Source of the DNA: an uncultured Spirochaetaceae bacterium
GTDB lineage: Bacteria; Spirochaetota; Spirochaetia; Treponematales; UBA12059
NCBI GenBank assembly: GCA_938004315.1
Contig: CALKWG010000361.1
Location: 1-21,079, forward strand
Direction of reading: 5' to 3'
Length of the DNA: 21,079 bases
The translations under genes were made by a program, and so were the position numbers. Positions within the stretch are counted from its first letter, which is position 1. The number at the start of each line of letters is the position of its first letter. This document shows, piece by piece, positions 14,762-21,079 of the stretch. The notes beneath the pieces are model-generated. The model did not search any database and was not told the origin of the DNA. It saw only the letters and a list, made by a program, of their open reading frames with translations.

Positions 14762-15803
14762 AGGCGCGCGCGGCGCCGAGACCTTCGTACCGGACGGCGC
14801 GCTACGCGACGAACTCTTAAGTTATATACGCCTTCATGGCGTACGGACGCCGATCGAAGGCGGCGGCTCGCCCGCGCCGGTCGAGCCGCCGGCTAGGAGC
14901 CCGGCTGGGCTTCCGGCCGTGCTCGAACGCCTTCGGAGCGCCGCGCTTCCGAGGCGCCCGCGCGCCCTAGCCGTCGATATTTACGGCACCCTCCTCGCCG
15001 CGGCGCAGTCCGAGCCGGGCGCCGCCGGTATGGATGAGTCCGGGGCTACTACGGATCGTGTGGACGGTTCGGCTGCGCCGGCCTTCCCCCGCGATATGAA
15101 GGCGCGGCTCCGCGCCATCGTCGCCTCGGACCACGAGCTGAGCCGCGCCGGCGGCCTTCCCTGGCCCGAGGTAGACGCGGTCTCGGTCTTCTCTCGCGCC
15201 TTAGGCCTCGACGCCGAGGACGCCGCCCGCGCCTGCGTAGCCTGGGAGTGCGCTTGCAACCCCGCGTCACCCCTCCCGGGCGCCCGCGCTTTCCTAGCCC
15301 GCTGCGCGGCCGCGGGCCTGCCTCTCGGCATCGTGTCGAACGCGCAGTTCTATACGCCGCTCTTTATTGAGGCGGCGTACGGCGCGCCGCTTTTCGGGCC
15401 GGCAGGCTTAGGCTTCGATCCCGATTTGGCGTTCTGGTCGTTCGAGCGGCTGCGGGCTAAGCCCGATCCGCATATGTTCAGGCTCCTCGCTAAGGAGCTT
15501 CGGGGCCGCGGCGTCGACGCCTCCGAAGCCTGTTATATCGGCAACGACGCCTTGAACGACTGCGCCGCGGCGGCGGCGGCCGGCTTCATGACGGTGTTAT
15601 TCTCAGGCGACCCGCCGTCGTTCAAGCCGCGGCTCGGGGAGCCGGGCCTATGGACGCCGCCGGCCGACGCCTTGGCTTCTTCATGGGAGCGCGTCGAGGC
15701 GCTGATCTTCGGATCGGCGGCCGCGGCGGCTTCGGCGGAGCCGCCGGGCGAACGCTCCGGCCGGACGACCGCCTACGATAAGGAGGACACGCCATGTACC
15801 TGA
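14745..15803 (+). CDS. HAD-superfamily hydrolase with a DxY motif
   Basis: The four HAD motifs are visible: AVDIYGTLL (76-84, nucleophile D78), IVSNAQ (196-201, S198), AKPDPHMF (238-245, K239) and YIGNDALNDC (264-273, acidic D268/D272). The second position of motif I is Tyr (D78-I-Y80), as in haloacid dehalogenase-type members, whereas typical phosphatases have Asp. The first 70 residues are outside the core fold and of unknown role, and the C-terminus is Ala-rich. By position it is a candidate phosphatase for a phosphorylated glucosylglycerate intermediate. The Tyr makes that uncertain. Starts at ATG 14745, 17 bases inside the preceding gene, with CGGAGCA upstream; ends 10 bases inside the next. 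Confidence 0.8.
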   Translation: MPSGSEGARGAETFVPDGALRDELLSYIRLHGVRTPIEGGGSPAPVEPPARSPAGLPAVLERLRSAALPRRPRALAVDIYGTLLAAAQSEPGAAGMDESGATTDRVDGSAAPAFPRDMKARLRAIVASDHELSRAGGLPWPEVDAVSVFSRALGLDAEDAARACVAWECACNPASPLPGARAFLARCAAAGLPLGIVSNAQFYTPLFIEAAYGAPLFGPAGLGFDPDLAFWSFERLRAKPDPHMFRLLAKELRGRGVDASEACYIGNDALNDCAAAAAAGFMTVLFSGDPPSFKPRLGEPGLWTPPADALASSWERVEALIFGSAAAAASAEPPGERSGRTTAYDKEDTPCT

Positions 15804-17089
15804 CCCGCGCCCGCGACATTACGCGCATCGGCTTCGTCAGCACGCGCTTCCACGGCACCGACGGCGTCTCGCTCGAGACAGAGAAATGGAACGAGGTGCT
15901 CACCGAACTCGGTTACGAGACCTTCTTCTTCTCCGGCCTCTCCGACTGGTTCCCCGAACGATCCGTGGTCGTTGACGAGGCCTTCTTCGGCCACCCGCGC
16001 GTACGCGAACTCCATGACGAGATCTTCAATAGGAGCACCAGGCGCTTCGGCCTGACCGCCGAGGTCGGGGAGATCAAGGGCAAGCTCAAGAAGGCGCTCT
16101 ACGATTTCGTGCGCCGCTTCGAAATAGACCTCCTCATCGTCGAGAACGCCTTCGCCATACCCATGCACATACCCTTGGGCGTCGCCTTGGCTGAGCTGGT
16201 CGCCGAGCTCGAGATGCCGACCGTCGCGCATAACCACGACTTCGCCTGGGAGCGGCAACGCTTCAGCTCAGGCTGCGCCGAGGACTATATAGCCCGCGCC
16301 TTTCCCCCGCGCCTCCATAGCATCTACCACGTCGTGATCAACTCGGAGGCGCGGCGGCAGCTGGCCTTCCGCTGCGGCATATCGTCGATCATGATCCCGA
16401 ACGTTTGGGATTTCGAAGCCGAGCCGACGCGGCCCGACGGGTATAACGCGAGCCTACGCGCGGAGCTCGGCGTGGCCGACGACGAGGCGCTGTTCTTGCA
16501 GCCGACGCGCATCGTCGCGCGCAAGGGCATCGAGCACTCGATCGAGCTAGTCGCGCGCTTCAACCGGCTGCGCTCGGGCCGGGGTAGGGGTAAGCTTATC
16601 GTATCGCACCCCGTGCTGGACGAAGGGGACCGCTACTTTAAGCGCATCCGCGAGTACGCCTCGTTCATGGAGGTCGAGCTCATCGTCCGGCCCGACCTCC
16701 TGGACGCGTCCCGCGGGGAGCGGCACGACGGCGGCAAGGTCTACTCGCTCTGGGACGCCTATGCCCGTTCCGATTACGTCACCTATCCGTCGACCTACGA
16801 GGGCTTCGGCAACGCCTTCCTCGAGGCGCTCTTCTATAGGAAGCCCATCCTGGTCAACCGCTACGCGATTTATGCCCAGGATATCGAGCCCTTGGGCTTC
16901 CATACGACGACGATAGACGGCTACGTGACCGACGAGGCGATAGCCGACGTGGCCCGGGTCTTAGACGATCCGGCGGAGAACGCCCGGCGGGCGGAGGAGA
17001 ATTTCGCCATCGGCCGGCGCTATCTATCGTATGACGTATTAAGGCGGCGCCTGCCCTTCATCTTCATGAACTTCGGGGCGGTGTCCTAG
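15794..17089 (+). CDS. GT4-like glycosyltransferase, candidate mannosylglucosylphosphoglycerate synthase
   Basis: A 431-residue GT-B enzyme. STRFHGTDGVSLETEKW (16-32) gives the first-domain Gly loop, AHNHDFAWERQRF (145-157) is a likely acceptor/catalytic region, QPTRIVARKGIEHSIELV (236-253) supplies the donor phosphate-binding Arg/Lys, and YEGFGNAFLEAL (335-346) is the E-x7-E motif (E336, E344). In Petrotoga, GpgS works with a GT4 enzyme (MggA) and a phosphatase (MggB) to make mannosylglucosylglycerate. The same class combination is present here, so that role is plausible but inferred. ATG at 15794 follows AAGGAGG. The stop TAG shares CTAG with the stop of the convergent DUF362 gene. Confidence 0.82.
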   Translation: MYLTRARDITRIGFVSTRFHGTDGVSLETEKWNEVLTELGYETFFFSGLSDWFPERSVVVDEAFFGHPRVRELHDEIFNRSTRRFGLTAEVGEIKGKLKKALYDFVRRFEIDLLIVENAFAIPMHIPLGVALAELVAELEMPTVAHNHDFAWERQRFSSGCAEDYIARAFPPRLHSIYHVVINSEARRQLAFRCGISSIMIPNVWDFEAEPTRPDGYNASLRAELGVADDEALFLQPTRIVARKGIEHSIELVARFNRLRSGRGRGKLIVSHPVLDEGDRYFKRIREYASFMEVELIVRPDLLDASRGERHDGGKVYSLWDAYARSDYVTYPSTYEGFGNAFLEALFYRKPILVNRYAIYAQDIEPLGFHTTTIDGYVTDEAIADVARVLDDPAENARRAEENFAIGRRYLSYDVLRRRLPFIFMNFGAVS

Positions 17090-18219
17090 GGGCGGCGGCG
17101 GAGCGAGATGGCGTCCGCCGGGCAGACTTCGTGGCAGCAGTAGCATCGTATGCAGGCGCCGTAGTCTATGGCCGGCGCCCGCGCGCCCGGCCCGAGCTCA
17201 AGGCACTTGGCCGGGCAGATTTTTACGCAGCCGGAGCAGCGCACGCAGCGCCGGGCCGAGAAGAAGGGCCGCGCCACGCTGAGGTTTTTTATCAGCGCGT
17301 GCGCCCAGGGCGGCAGGTGTTTCTTAAAGATATCGTTGTCCTTAAGGACCCGTATGCGTTCGAAATCGTGGATGACGCGGGCCTTAGGATCTTCGCCGGC
17401 GCTTCGTATCCCCGCGGGGTCGAAGCCGTAGCGCGGGTCGGCGGCGGCGTACGCTAGGTAGGGGATGTCGGCGGGCGAATAGCCTATGAGCCCGGCGGCT
17501 ACCCAGTCCAGGGCGAAGCCGCTGGCGGAAGCCATGATAAGGCCTATCTCGCGAGGCCGGCCGGCGTTGGGGCCCGGCCCCTCCATGCCGACCACCGCGT
17601 CCATGAGGTGGACGCTCGGCTTCACCGCCAGGTAGAGGTCGGCGAGCATGGCCGCGAATCCCATGCGACCCGGAAAGCGCAGGTGGAAGGCGCTCTTCTT
17701 GAGCCCGGGGATGCAGCCGAAGAGGTTCTTCACCGCGCCGGTGTAATACATGAGGCCGTGGGTCTTGAGCTTGGGCAGGTTGACGACGAGCTCGGCCTCG
17801 ACGACGGGGCGGGCGAGCTCGAAACGCTTGATCAAGGAGCCCTCGGGCAGGTCGAGCTCCACGCCCTGGCTAAAATCGGCCAGCTCCGCCCCCTCGGAAC
17901 GAGCCAGCTCCGCTATGCCCGCCTTGGCCGCCGCCATGCCGGTCGGTTGCCAGCCGGGCGAATCCCCGACCATGACGCGCCGGGCGCCATAGTCCCTGGC
18001 TATCCTGATGGCCGCCCTCACCACGGCCGGATGCGTGGTCGCGGCGCGCTCAGGAGTTGAGGCTAATAGTATGTTAGGTTTTAATAACACGCAGGCGCTC
18101 TTGAAAGCGCTGATGCCTTCGGGGGCGAGCGCGGCGAGCAGGGCCTCCCGCGCCGCGGCCTCGACGGCGTCCGCGTCATAGCTCCTGAGATCGATGAGGC
18201 TTACCTTCGTTTCAGGCAC
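17086..18219 (-). CDS. DUF362 protein with C-terminal 2x[4Fe-4S] ferredoxin domain
   Basis: A 377-residue protein. The DUF362 part (about 4-290) shows VLLKPNILLA (44-53), VMVGDSPGW (82-90) and NLPKLKTHGLMYYTGAVKNLFG (147-168), the family hallmark. The ferredoxin part has two cysteine groups: C325, C328, C331, C335 and C356, C359, C362, C366, with an extra C361. The activity of DUF362 is not established; such proteins are often treated as iron-sulfur proteins of unclear redox role. I chose GTG 18219 as start: GGAGGG lies nine bases upstream and it stands two bases after the stop of the PEGA gene. The frame upstream is the shadow of that gene. Co-transcribed with the PEGA gene by spacing. Confidence 0.88.
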   Translation of the reverse strand: MPETKVSLIDLRSYDADAVEAAAREALLAALAPEGISAFKSACVLLKPNILLASTPERAATTHPAVVRAAIRIARDYGARRVMVGDSPGWQPTGMAAAKAGIAELARSEGAELADFSQGVELDLPEGSLIKRFELARPVVEAELVVNLPKLKTHGLMYYTGAVKNLFGCIPGLKKSAFHLRFPGRMGFAAMLADLYLAVKPSVHLMDAVVGMEGPGPNAGRPREIGLIMASASGFALDWVAAGLIGYSPADIPYLAYAAADPRYGFDPAGIRSAGEDPKARVIHDFERIRVLKDNDIFKKHLPPWAHALIKNLSVARPFFSARRCVRCSGCVKICPAKCLELGPGARAPAIDYGACIRCYCCHEVCPADAISLRRRP

Positions 18220-18221
18220 GT

Positions 18222-19793
18222 CTAGAGCCCTCCGTTGATGTAGAAGGCCGCGCTCCAAGACGGGCCCGACGGCTTCAAATCGAGGAGGCCGGCCAGGCGG
18301 AAGCCGATCGGCAGGCCCCTCGGTAGGAGCCGCAGATCGACGCCGAGCTCGACGCCCTCGGCCAGGGCGGGGCCGCCGGGTAGCTCGCCGCTCCGCAGGC
18401 GGGCAGAGAGCGCCCCGCCGAAGGAGTAGCCGGAGGCGGCCAGCGAGGCCGAGAGGCCCGCGCGCGCCGCGGAAGCGCCTTCCCAATACCAACCCAGTTC
18501 GGGCGCCAGGCTCAGGCTCAAGAAGGGCGAGCCGAAGCCCAGGGGCAGGGTCGCGCGCAGCCAGGACGGCGCGTCGGCCGAGCCCGAGGACAGCGCGCCG
18601 TCCACGGCCAAGGCAAGGCCGAAGGCTCCCGCTTGGGCCAGCGGGTAGCGGAGGCCCGCGAAAGCAGCGCCGGCGCCCGAGCCGGCGTAAGCCTTGGCCG
18701 CGAGCCCGAGGTCCAGGGCGCCGGCTAGCCTGAGCTCGGCGCCGAGTTCGGTGCCGCCGTCCGTCAGCCCGGAGGCGTCGCCTTTGAACACGGCGCCGAC
18801 CCGTAGCGAGAAGCCCGACTCGGGCGTTCGGAACGCGTCGGGGACGAGGAGGCTGCCCGGCAGCGCGTAGGCGCTTCCGCTCGGGACGATCACCAGCTTC
18901 GAGTCGACGATAATCGGCGCCTCGAACTCGAAGGAATCGCGCGTCGATTCGACGCCCTCCGCCGCGCGGGCATCTACGCGTAGCGAATAGCTGCCGTCGG
19001 GCAGGCGGGCTCCCGCCTCGTCCAGGCCGTCCCAGACGAGCTCCTGATCCCAATCGTCGAAGGGTCCTAAGGACCAGGAGCGCAGGAGCAGCCCGGCGCG
19101 GTCTCGGAGCTCGGCCCGGGCGTAGCCGGGGGCGCTCACCCTGAAGCGCAGCGCGGCGCGGCCGCGCAGCCCCGCGTTGGACGGGTTGAAGCGGCCGCGG
19201 CCGAGGGAGAAATCCGAGGCTACGAAGGGCGCCGCTTCGAGCTCCGCGGAGATGCCCACGACCAAGCGCTCGGGGACGTAGACGGAGAATTCGCGCGGCG
19301 TATAGCCGAAGGCCTCGAGCCGGATGCGGTACGGCCCGACGGGGAGGGCCAGGATGCCCGGCGCGTAGCGCTCGTCGCCTATCGCGACCCGGACGCCCGG
19401 CGTCGAGCTCGTAACGGACAGGAAGCCAATCCTCCGCTCAAGGTATACTTTGACCTTGGTCCTGGTGTTCGGCGCCAGGTTCAAGGCGAGGCTCTGGTCG
19501 TAGTAACCGTCCTTGCGCACGGTGATCGTACGCTGGCCGGGCGCCAGGCCGCCGACGACGAGCGGGGCGCGGCCGGCTCGGGCGAAGTCGATGAAGACCT
19601 CGGCGGCTCGCTGGTCGCTATCGATCTCCACGGCGGCCAAGCCGCCGAGCTCCTCGGCGACGACGCTGATATCGGGTAGGCGCGGCTGCGACGGAACGAC
19701 GATAGCCTGGGCCGACGCCGTCCCCGCCGAGAGGAGGAGGGCGGCGGCCAGGAACGGCGACGTAAGGCGCGCGCGAAGCTTCGTACTTCTCAT
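18222..19793 (-). CDS. Exported PEGA-domain protein, likely outer-membrane beta-barrel at C-terminus
   Basis: The 523-residue protein has a Sec signal peptide (about 1-30, ending ASAQA). Two PEGA-type domains follow: 53-118, with PLVVGGLAPGQRTITVRKDGYY split over 77-98, and 122-187, with ILALPVGPYRIRLEAFGY at 147-164. Next is a FlgD-like Ig domain (about 205-277; WDGLDEAGARLPDGSYSLRV). The last 200 residues alternate hydrophobic and small or charged residues, in the manner of outer-membrane strands. It is probably a surface or periplasm-to-outer-membrane structural protein; the exact function is unknown. The ATG at 19793 has no ribosome site and a TAGAGT box six bases upstream, predicting a leaderless message. 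Divergent from the MinD-like gene. Confidence 0.82.
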   Translation of the reverse strand: MRSTKLRARLTSPFLAAALLLSAGTASAQAIVVPSQPRLPDISVVAEELGGLAAVEIDSDQRAAEVFIDFARAGRAPLVVGGLAPGQRTITVRKDGYYDQSLALNLAPNTRTKVKVYLERRIGFLSVTSSTPGVRVAIGDERYAPGILALPVGPYRIRLEAFGYTPREFSVYVPERLVVGISAELEAAPFVASDFSLGRGRFNPSNAGLRGRAALRFRVSAPGYARAELRDRAGLLLRSWSLGPFDDWDQELVWDGLDEAGARLPDGSYSLRVDARAAEGVESTRDSFEFEAPIIVDSKLVIVPSGSAYALPGSLLVPDAFRTPESGFSLRVGAVFKGDASGLTDGGTELGAELRLAGALDLGLAAKAYAGSGAGAAFAGLRYPLAQAGAFGLALAVDGALSSGSADAPSWLRATLPLGFGSPFLSLSLAPELGWYWEGASAARAGLSASLAASGYSFGGALSARLRSGELPGGPALAEGVELGVDLRLLPRGLPIGFRLAGLLDLKPSGPSWSAAFYINGGL

Positions 19794-19799
19794 GGCGAT

Positions 19800-19830
19800 A
19801 CTCTATATGAGGCCGCCCGACTACTCAAGC
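19800..19830 (-). promoter_or_regulatory. Predicted leaderless promoter of the PEGA gene
   Basis: Minus-strand GCTTGAGT (19830-19823, containing the -35 TTGAGT), a 17-base spacer and TAGAGT (19805-19800), which ends six bases before the ATG at 19793. Confidence 0.6.
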
Positions 19831-19834
19831 GTCG

Positions 19835-19865
19835 GCTTGTGCCCTCGGCCGGGAGGCCTTACAAT
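19835..19865 (+). promoter_or_regulatory. Predicted leaderless promoter of the MinD-like gene
   Basis: GCTTGTGC (19835-19842, -35 TTGTGC), a 17-base spacer and TACAAT (19860-19865), which ends six bases before the ATG at 19872. The intervening GGAGCG is too close to act as a normal ribosome site. Confidence 0.55.
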
Positions 19866-19871
19866 GGAGCG

Positions 19872-20906
19872 ATGAAGGGGGCGGCCGTGGCAATCATACT
19901 ACCGATAGCGTCGGGCAAGGGCGGCGTGGGCAAGACGGTCTTTACGGCGAATCTCGGCGCCAAGCTGGCTCAGGCGGGCAAGACGGTGGTACTCGTCGAC
20001 CTGGACCTAGGCGGGGCGAATCTCCATACCTGCCTCGGCGTGCGCAACCGCTATCCCGGCGTCGGCTCGATCGTCTGGAAGAAAGAGAAGGAGCTCGAGG
20101 CCCTGGTCGTCCCGACGGGCATAGACCGGCTCTTCCTGGTCCCCGGAGACAATCTCCTGCCCGGCACGGCCAACCTGGAGTTCTTTACCAAGCGCCGCAT
20201 CATGAAGGAGCTTCAAAAGCTCACCGCCGATTACGTCATCATGGACTTAGGCGCCGGAGCCTCGTACAACGTCGTCGATTTTTGGCTCATGGCCTCCAAC
20301 GGCCTCCTCGTGACCGTGCCCGAGATCCCCGCGGTGCTGAACGCCTATTCATTCCTGAAGACCGCCGCCTTCAGGCTGCTGTTCAGGAGCTTCGAGAAGG
20401 GCTCCGCCGAGCGCGCGGCCATCGTCGATTTCGTCGTGAACAGGACCGAGGGCCAGGGCGATACCTTCATTCAGTTCGCCGAGCGCCTCGCCGCCTCGGG
20501 CTCGCCGCGTTCCCTGGCCGCGCTCGAGGAGCTCTCGCGGCTGCGCCCCCGCGTCGTCGTCAACTGCGGCTCGGGCCAGGCGGATATGGCCATAGCCCAG
20601 CGCCTGCGCGAGATCAGCGCGCGCAACCTGGGCGTCGGCATGGAGTATATCGCCTATATCATGCGCGACGAGAACGTGCCGCTCTCGGTGGCCGGACGCC
20701 AGGTGCTGGCCTTCGCCGATCCCGCCTCGCCATTCTCGCGCGGGGTGGCCGCCGCGGCCGAACGCGCGCTCCGCGCCCCCGAATCGCCCGCCCCGGGCCT
20801 GGAGTTCGACGACGAAGACCTTTCTAGCGCGGTAGAACGGGCCTTAGAGGCCGAAGGCGCGGAAAACGGCTCTATTGACACTGACTATGCCCCTAGCTAT
20901 ACATAA
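19872..20906 (+). CDS. MinD/ParA-family ATPase (FlhG-like)
   Basis: A 344-residue P-loop ATPase with the deviant Walker A SGKGGVGKT (14-22), a second signature LVDLDLGGANLHTCLG (41-56) and a Walker B-like YVIMDLGAGASYN (about 117-129). Proteins of this class dimerise on ATP and position cell-division, chromosome or flagellar components. Lack of a neighbouring ParB or MinC/MinE gene leaves the target open. The layout is closer to MinD/FlhG than to plasmid ParA. The last 35 residues are acidic. ATG 19872 was chosen over the GTG at 19839 because a promoter -10 lies between them. The final codons contain the tRNA-Pro promoter. No amphipathic membrane-targeting helix is obvious at the C-terminus. 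Confidence 0.9.
   Translation: MKGAAVAIILPIASGKGGVGKTVFTANLGAKLAQAGKTVVLVDLDLGGANLHTCLGVRNRYPGVGSIVWKKEKELEALVVPTGIDRLFLVPGDNLLPGTANLEFFTKRRIMKELQKLTADYVIMDLGAGASYNVVDFWLMASNGLLVTVPEIPAVLNAYSFLKTAAFRLLFRSFEKGSAERAAIVDFVVNRTEGQGDTFIQFAERLAASGSPRSLAALEELSRLRPRVVVNCGSGQADMAIAQRLREISARNLGVGMEYIAYIMRDENVPLSVAGRQVLAFADPASPFSRGVAAAAERALRAPESPAPGLEFDDEDLSSAVERALEAEGAENGSIDTDYAPSYT
20875..20903 (+). promoter_or_regulatory. tRNA-Pro promoter inside the 3' end of the MinD-like gene
   Basis: TTGACA (20875-20880) matches the -35 consensus exactly, followed by 17 bases and TATACA (20898-20903). Transcription would start near 20910, just ahead of the tRNA. The elements lie in codons for the last Ser-Ile-Asp-Thr to Ser-Tyr-Thr residues. 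Confidence 0.75.
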
Positions 20907-20912
20907 GCGGCG

Positions 20913-20985
20913 CGGGATGTAGCCCAGTGGCTAGGGCGCCAGCTTTGGGAGCTGGATATCGTGGGTTCGAGTCCCACCATCCCGA
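20913..20985 (+). tRNA. tRNA-Pro (UGG anticodon)
   Basis: A 73-base cloverleaf: acceptor CGGGATG with CATCCCG and discriminator A; D stem GCCC/GGGC; anticodon stem CCAGC/GCTGG with loop TTTGGGA, giving TGG; T arm GTGGG-TTCGAGT-CCCAC. The 3' CCA is not encoded. It reads CCA and, by wobble, other proline codons. Confidence 0.97.
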
Positions 20986-20992
20986 TAAGCCG

Positions 20993-21056
20993 GCGCGCGA
21001 TCGCTTTGAGCGACTGCGCGCGCGCATCAGGGCCCGTTTCAGCTCCGCTGAAACGG
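20993..21056 (+). terminator. Two hairpins after tRNA-Pro, possible processing or termination site
   Basis: The first hairpin pairs GCGCGCG (20993-20999) with CGCGCGC (21017-21023) and TCGCT (21001-21005) with AGCGA (21009-21013). The second is perfect: CCGTTTCAGC (21034-21043) with GCTGAAACGG (21047-21056) over a 3-base loop. Neither is followed by a T-run, so they are not classic terminators. They may be RNA-processing stems or a repeat cut by the window end. Confidence 0.4.
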
Positions 21057-21079
21057 TACGCGAAAAATGACCTTTAACC

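Noticed and set aside
11057..17089. O-antigen or capsule cluster
   Set aside because: No flippase, polymerase, sugar-nucleotide synthesis or chain-length gene is present, and GpgS is specific to phosphoglycerate glycosylation.
18220..19053. 5' extension of the DUF362 frame to 19053
   Set aside because: It is the shadow of the PEGA gene in another frame of the same strand; GTG 18219 has a ribosome site and begins the conserved domain.
19839..19871. GTG start at 19839 for the MinD-like gene
   Set aside because: The codons overlap the predicted -35 and -10 elements; ATG 19872 is placed exactly six bases after the -10.
21034..21056. CRISPR repeat at the window end
   Set aside because: The palindrome is seen once only, without spacers or a second repeat, so there is no support for an array.

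Overview
The window is a dense, very GC-rich bacterial chromosome segment with no mobile element, phage gene or CRISPR array. The gene set is a partial membrane pyrophosphatase, an E. coli-type SpeD with SpeE, a class I fumarase, a GT81 glucosyl-3-phosphoglycerate synthase, a PEGA-domain envelope protein and a MinD-like ATPase. Together with the TTG/GTG starts this fits a high-GC member of the Spirochaetota. That is an inference from gene content and general resemblance, and the lineage should be treated as tentative. No gap between genes exceeds about 165 bases. The first 45 bases are not genomic: they are Illumina library adapter (end of P7, an 8-base index and the read-2 primer site), so the true contig starts at about base 46.

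Layout. 46-967 (-) is the N-terminal 40-45% of hppA, cut by the contig end. 1129-3279 (+) is a large membrane protein with a propeller-like extracytoplasmic part and a C-terminal TPR. A small charged protein (3292-3504, -) converges on it. 3668-5597 (+) holds an FAD-dependent oxidoreductase followed by a YczE/YitT-like membrane protein. 5670-6857 (-) holds a rhomboid protease and a single-PAS protein. 6963-9335 (+) is a polyamine operon, speD-speE-nudix. Class I fumarase (9317-10960, -) overlaps its tail. 11057-17089 (+) is the most distinctive block: five successive genes that all overlap at their ends, namely an M20-like protein lacking its catalytic glutamates, gpgS, a GT4-type glycosyltransferase, a HAD hydrolase and a second GT4-type glycosyltransferase. 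17086-19793 (-) holds a DUF362/ferredoxin protein and the PEGA protein upstream of it. 19872-20906 (+) is a MinD-like ATPase, followed by tRNA-Pro(UGG).

How the genes may work together. The five-gene block looks like a dedicated pathway for a glucosylglycerate-derived product. GpgS would make glucosyl-3-phosphoglycerate, the HAD protein is a candidate phosphatase, and the GT4 enzymes could extend the product to a mannosylglucosylglycerate-like solute or a glycolipid head group. The degenerate M20 protein at its head has no obvious role. The polyamine block would decarboxylate S-adenosylmethionine and transfer aminopropyl groups to make spermidine.

Regulatory reading. Two kinds of start are visible. 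Some genes have a Shine-Dalgarno and ATG, GTG or TTG starts (hppA, PAS protein, speD, speE, nudix, the glycosyltransferases). Five others (FAD oxidoreductase, rhomboid, fumarase, PEGA protein, MinD-like) have a -10-like TANNNT box ending 6 or 7 bases before an ATG, with no well-placed Shine-Dalgarno. This predicts leaderless mRNAs. Two divergent pairs (fumarase/M20 and PEGA/MinD) have mirror-image -35 regions, and the tRNA-Pro promoter (consensus TTGACA, 17-base spacer) lies inside the last codons of the MinD-like gene.
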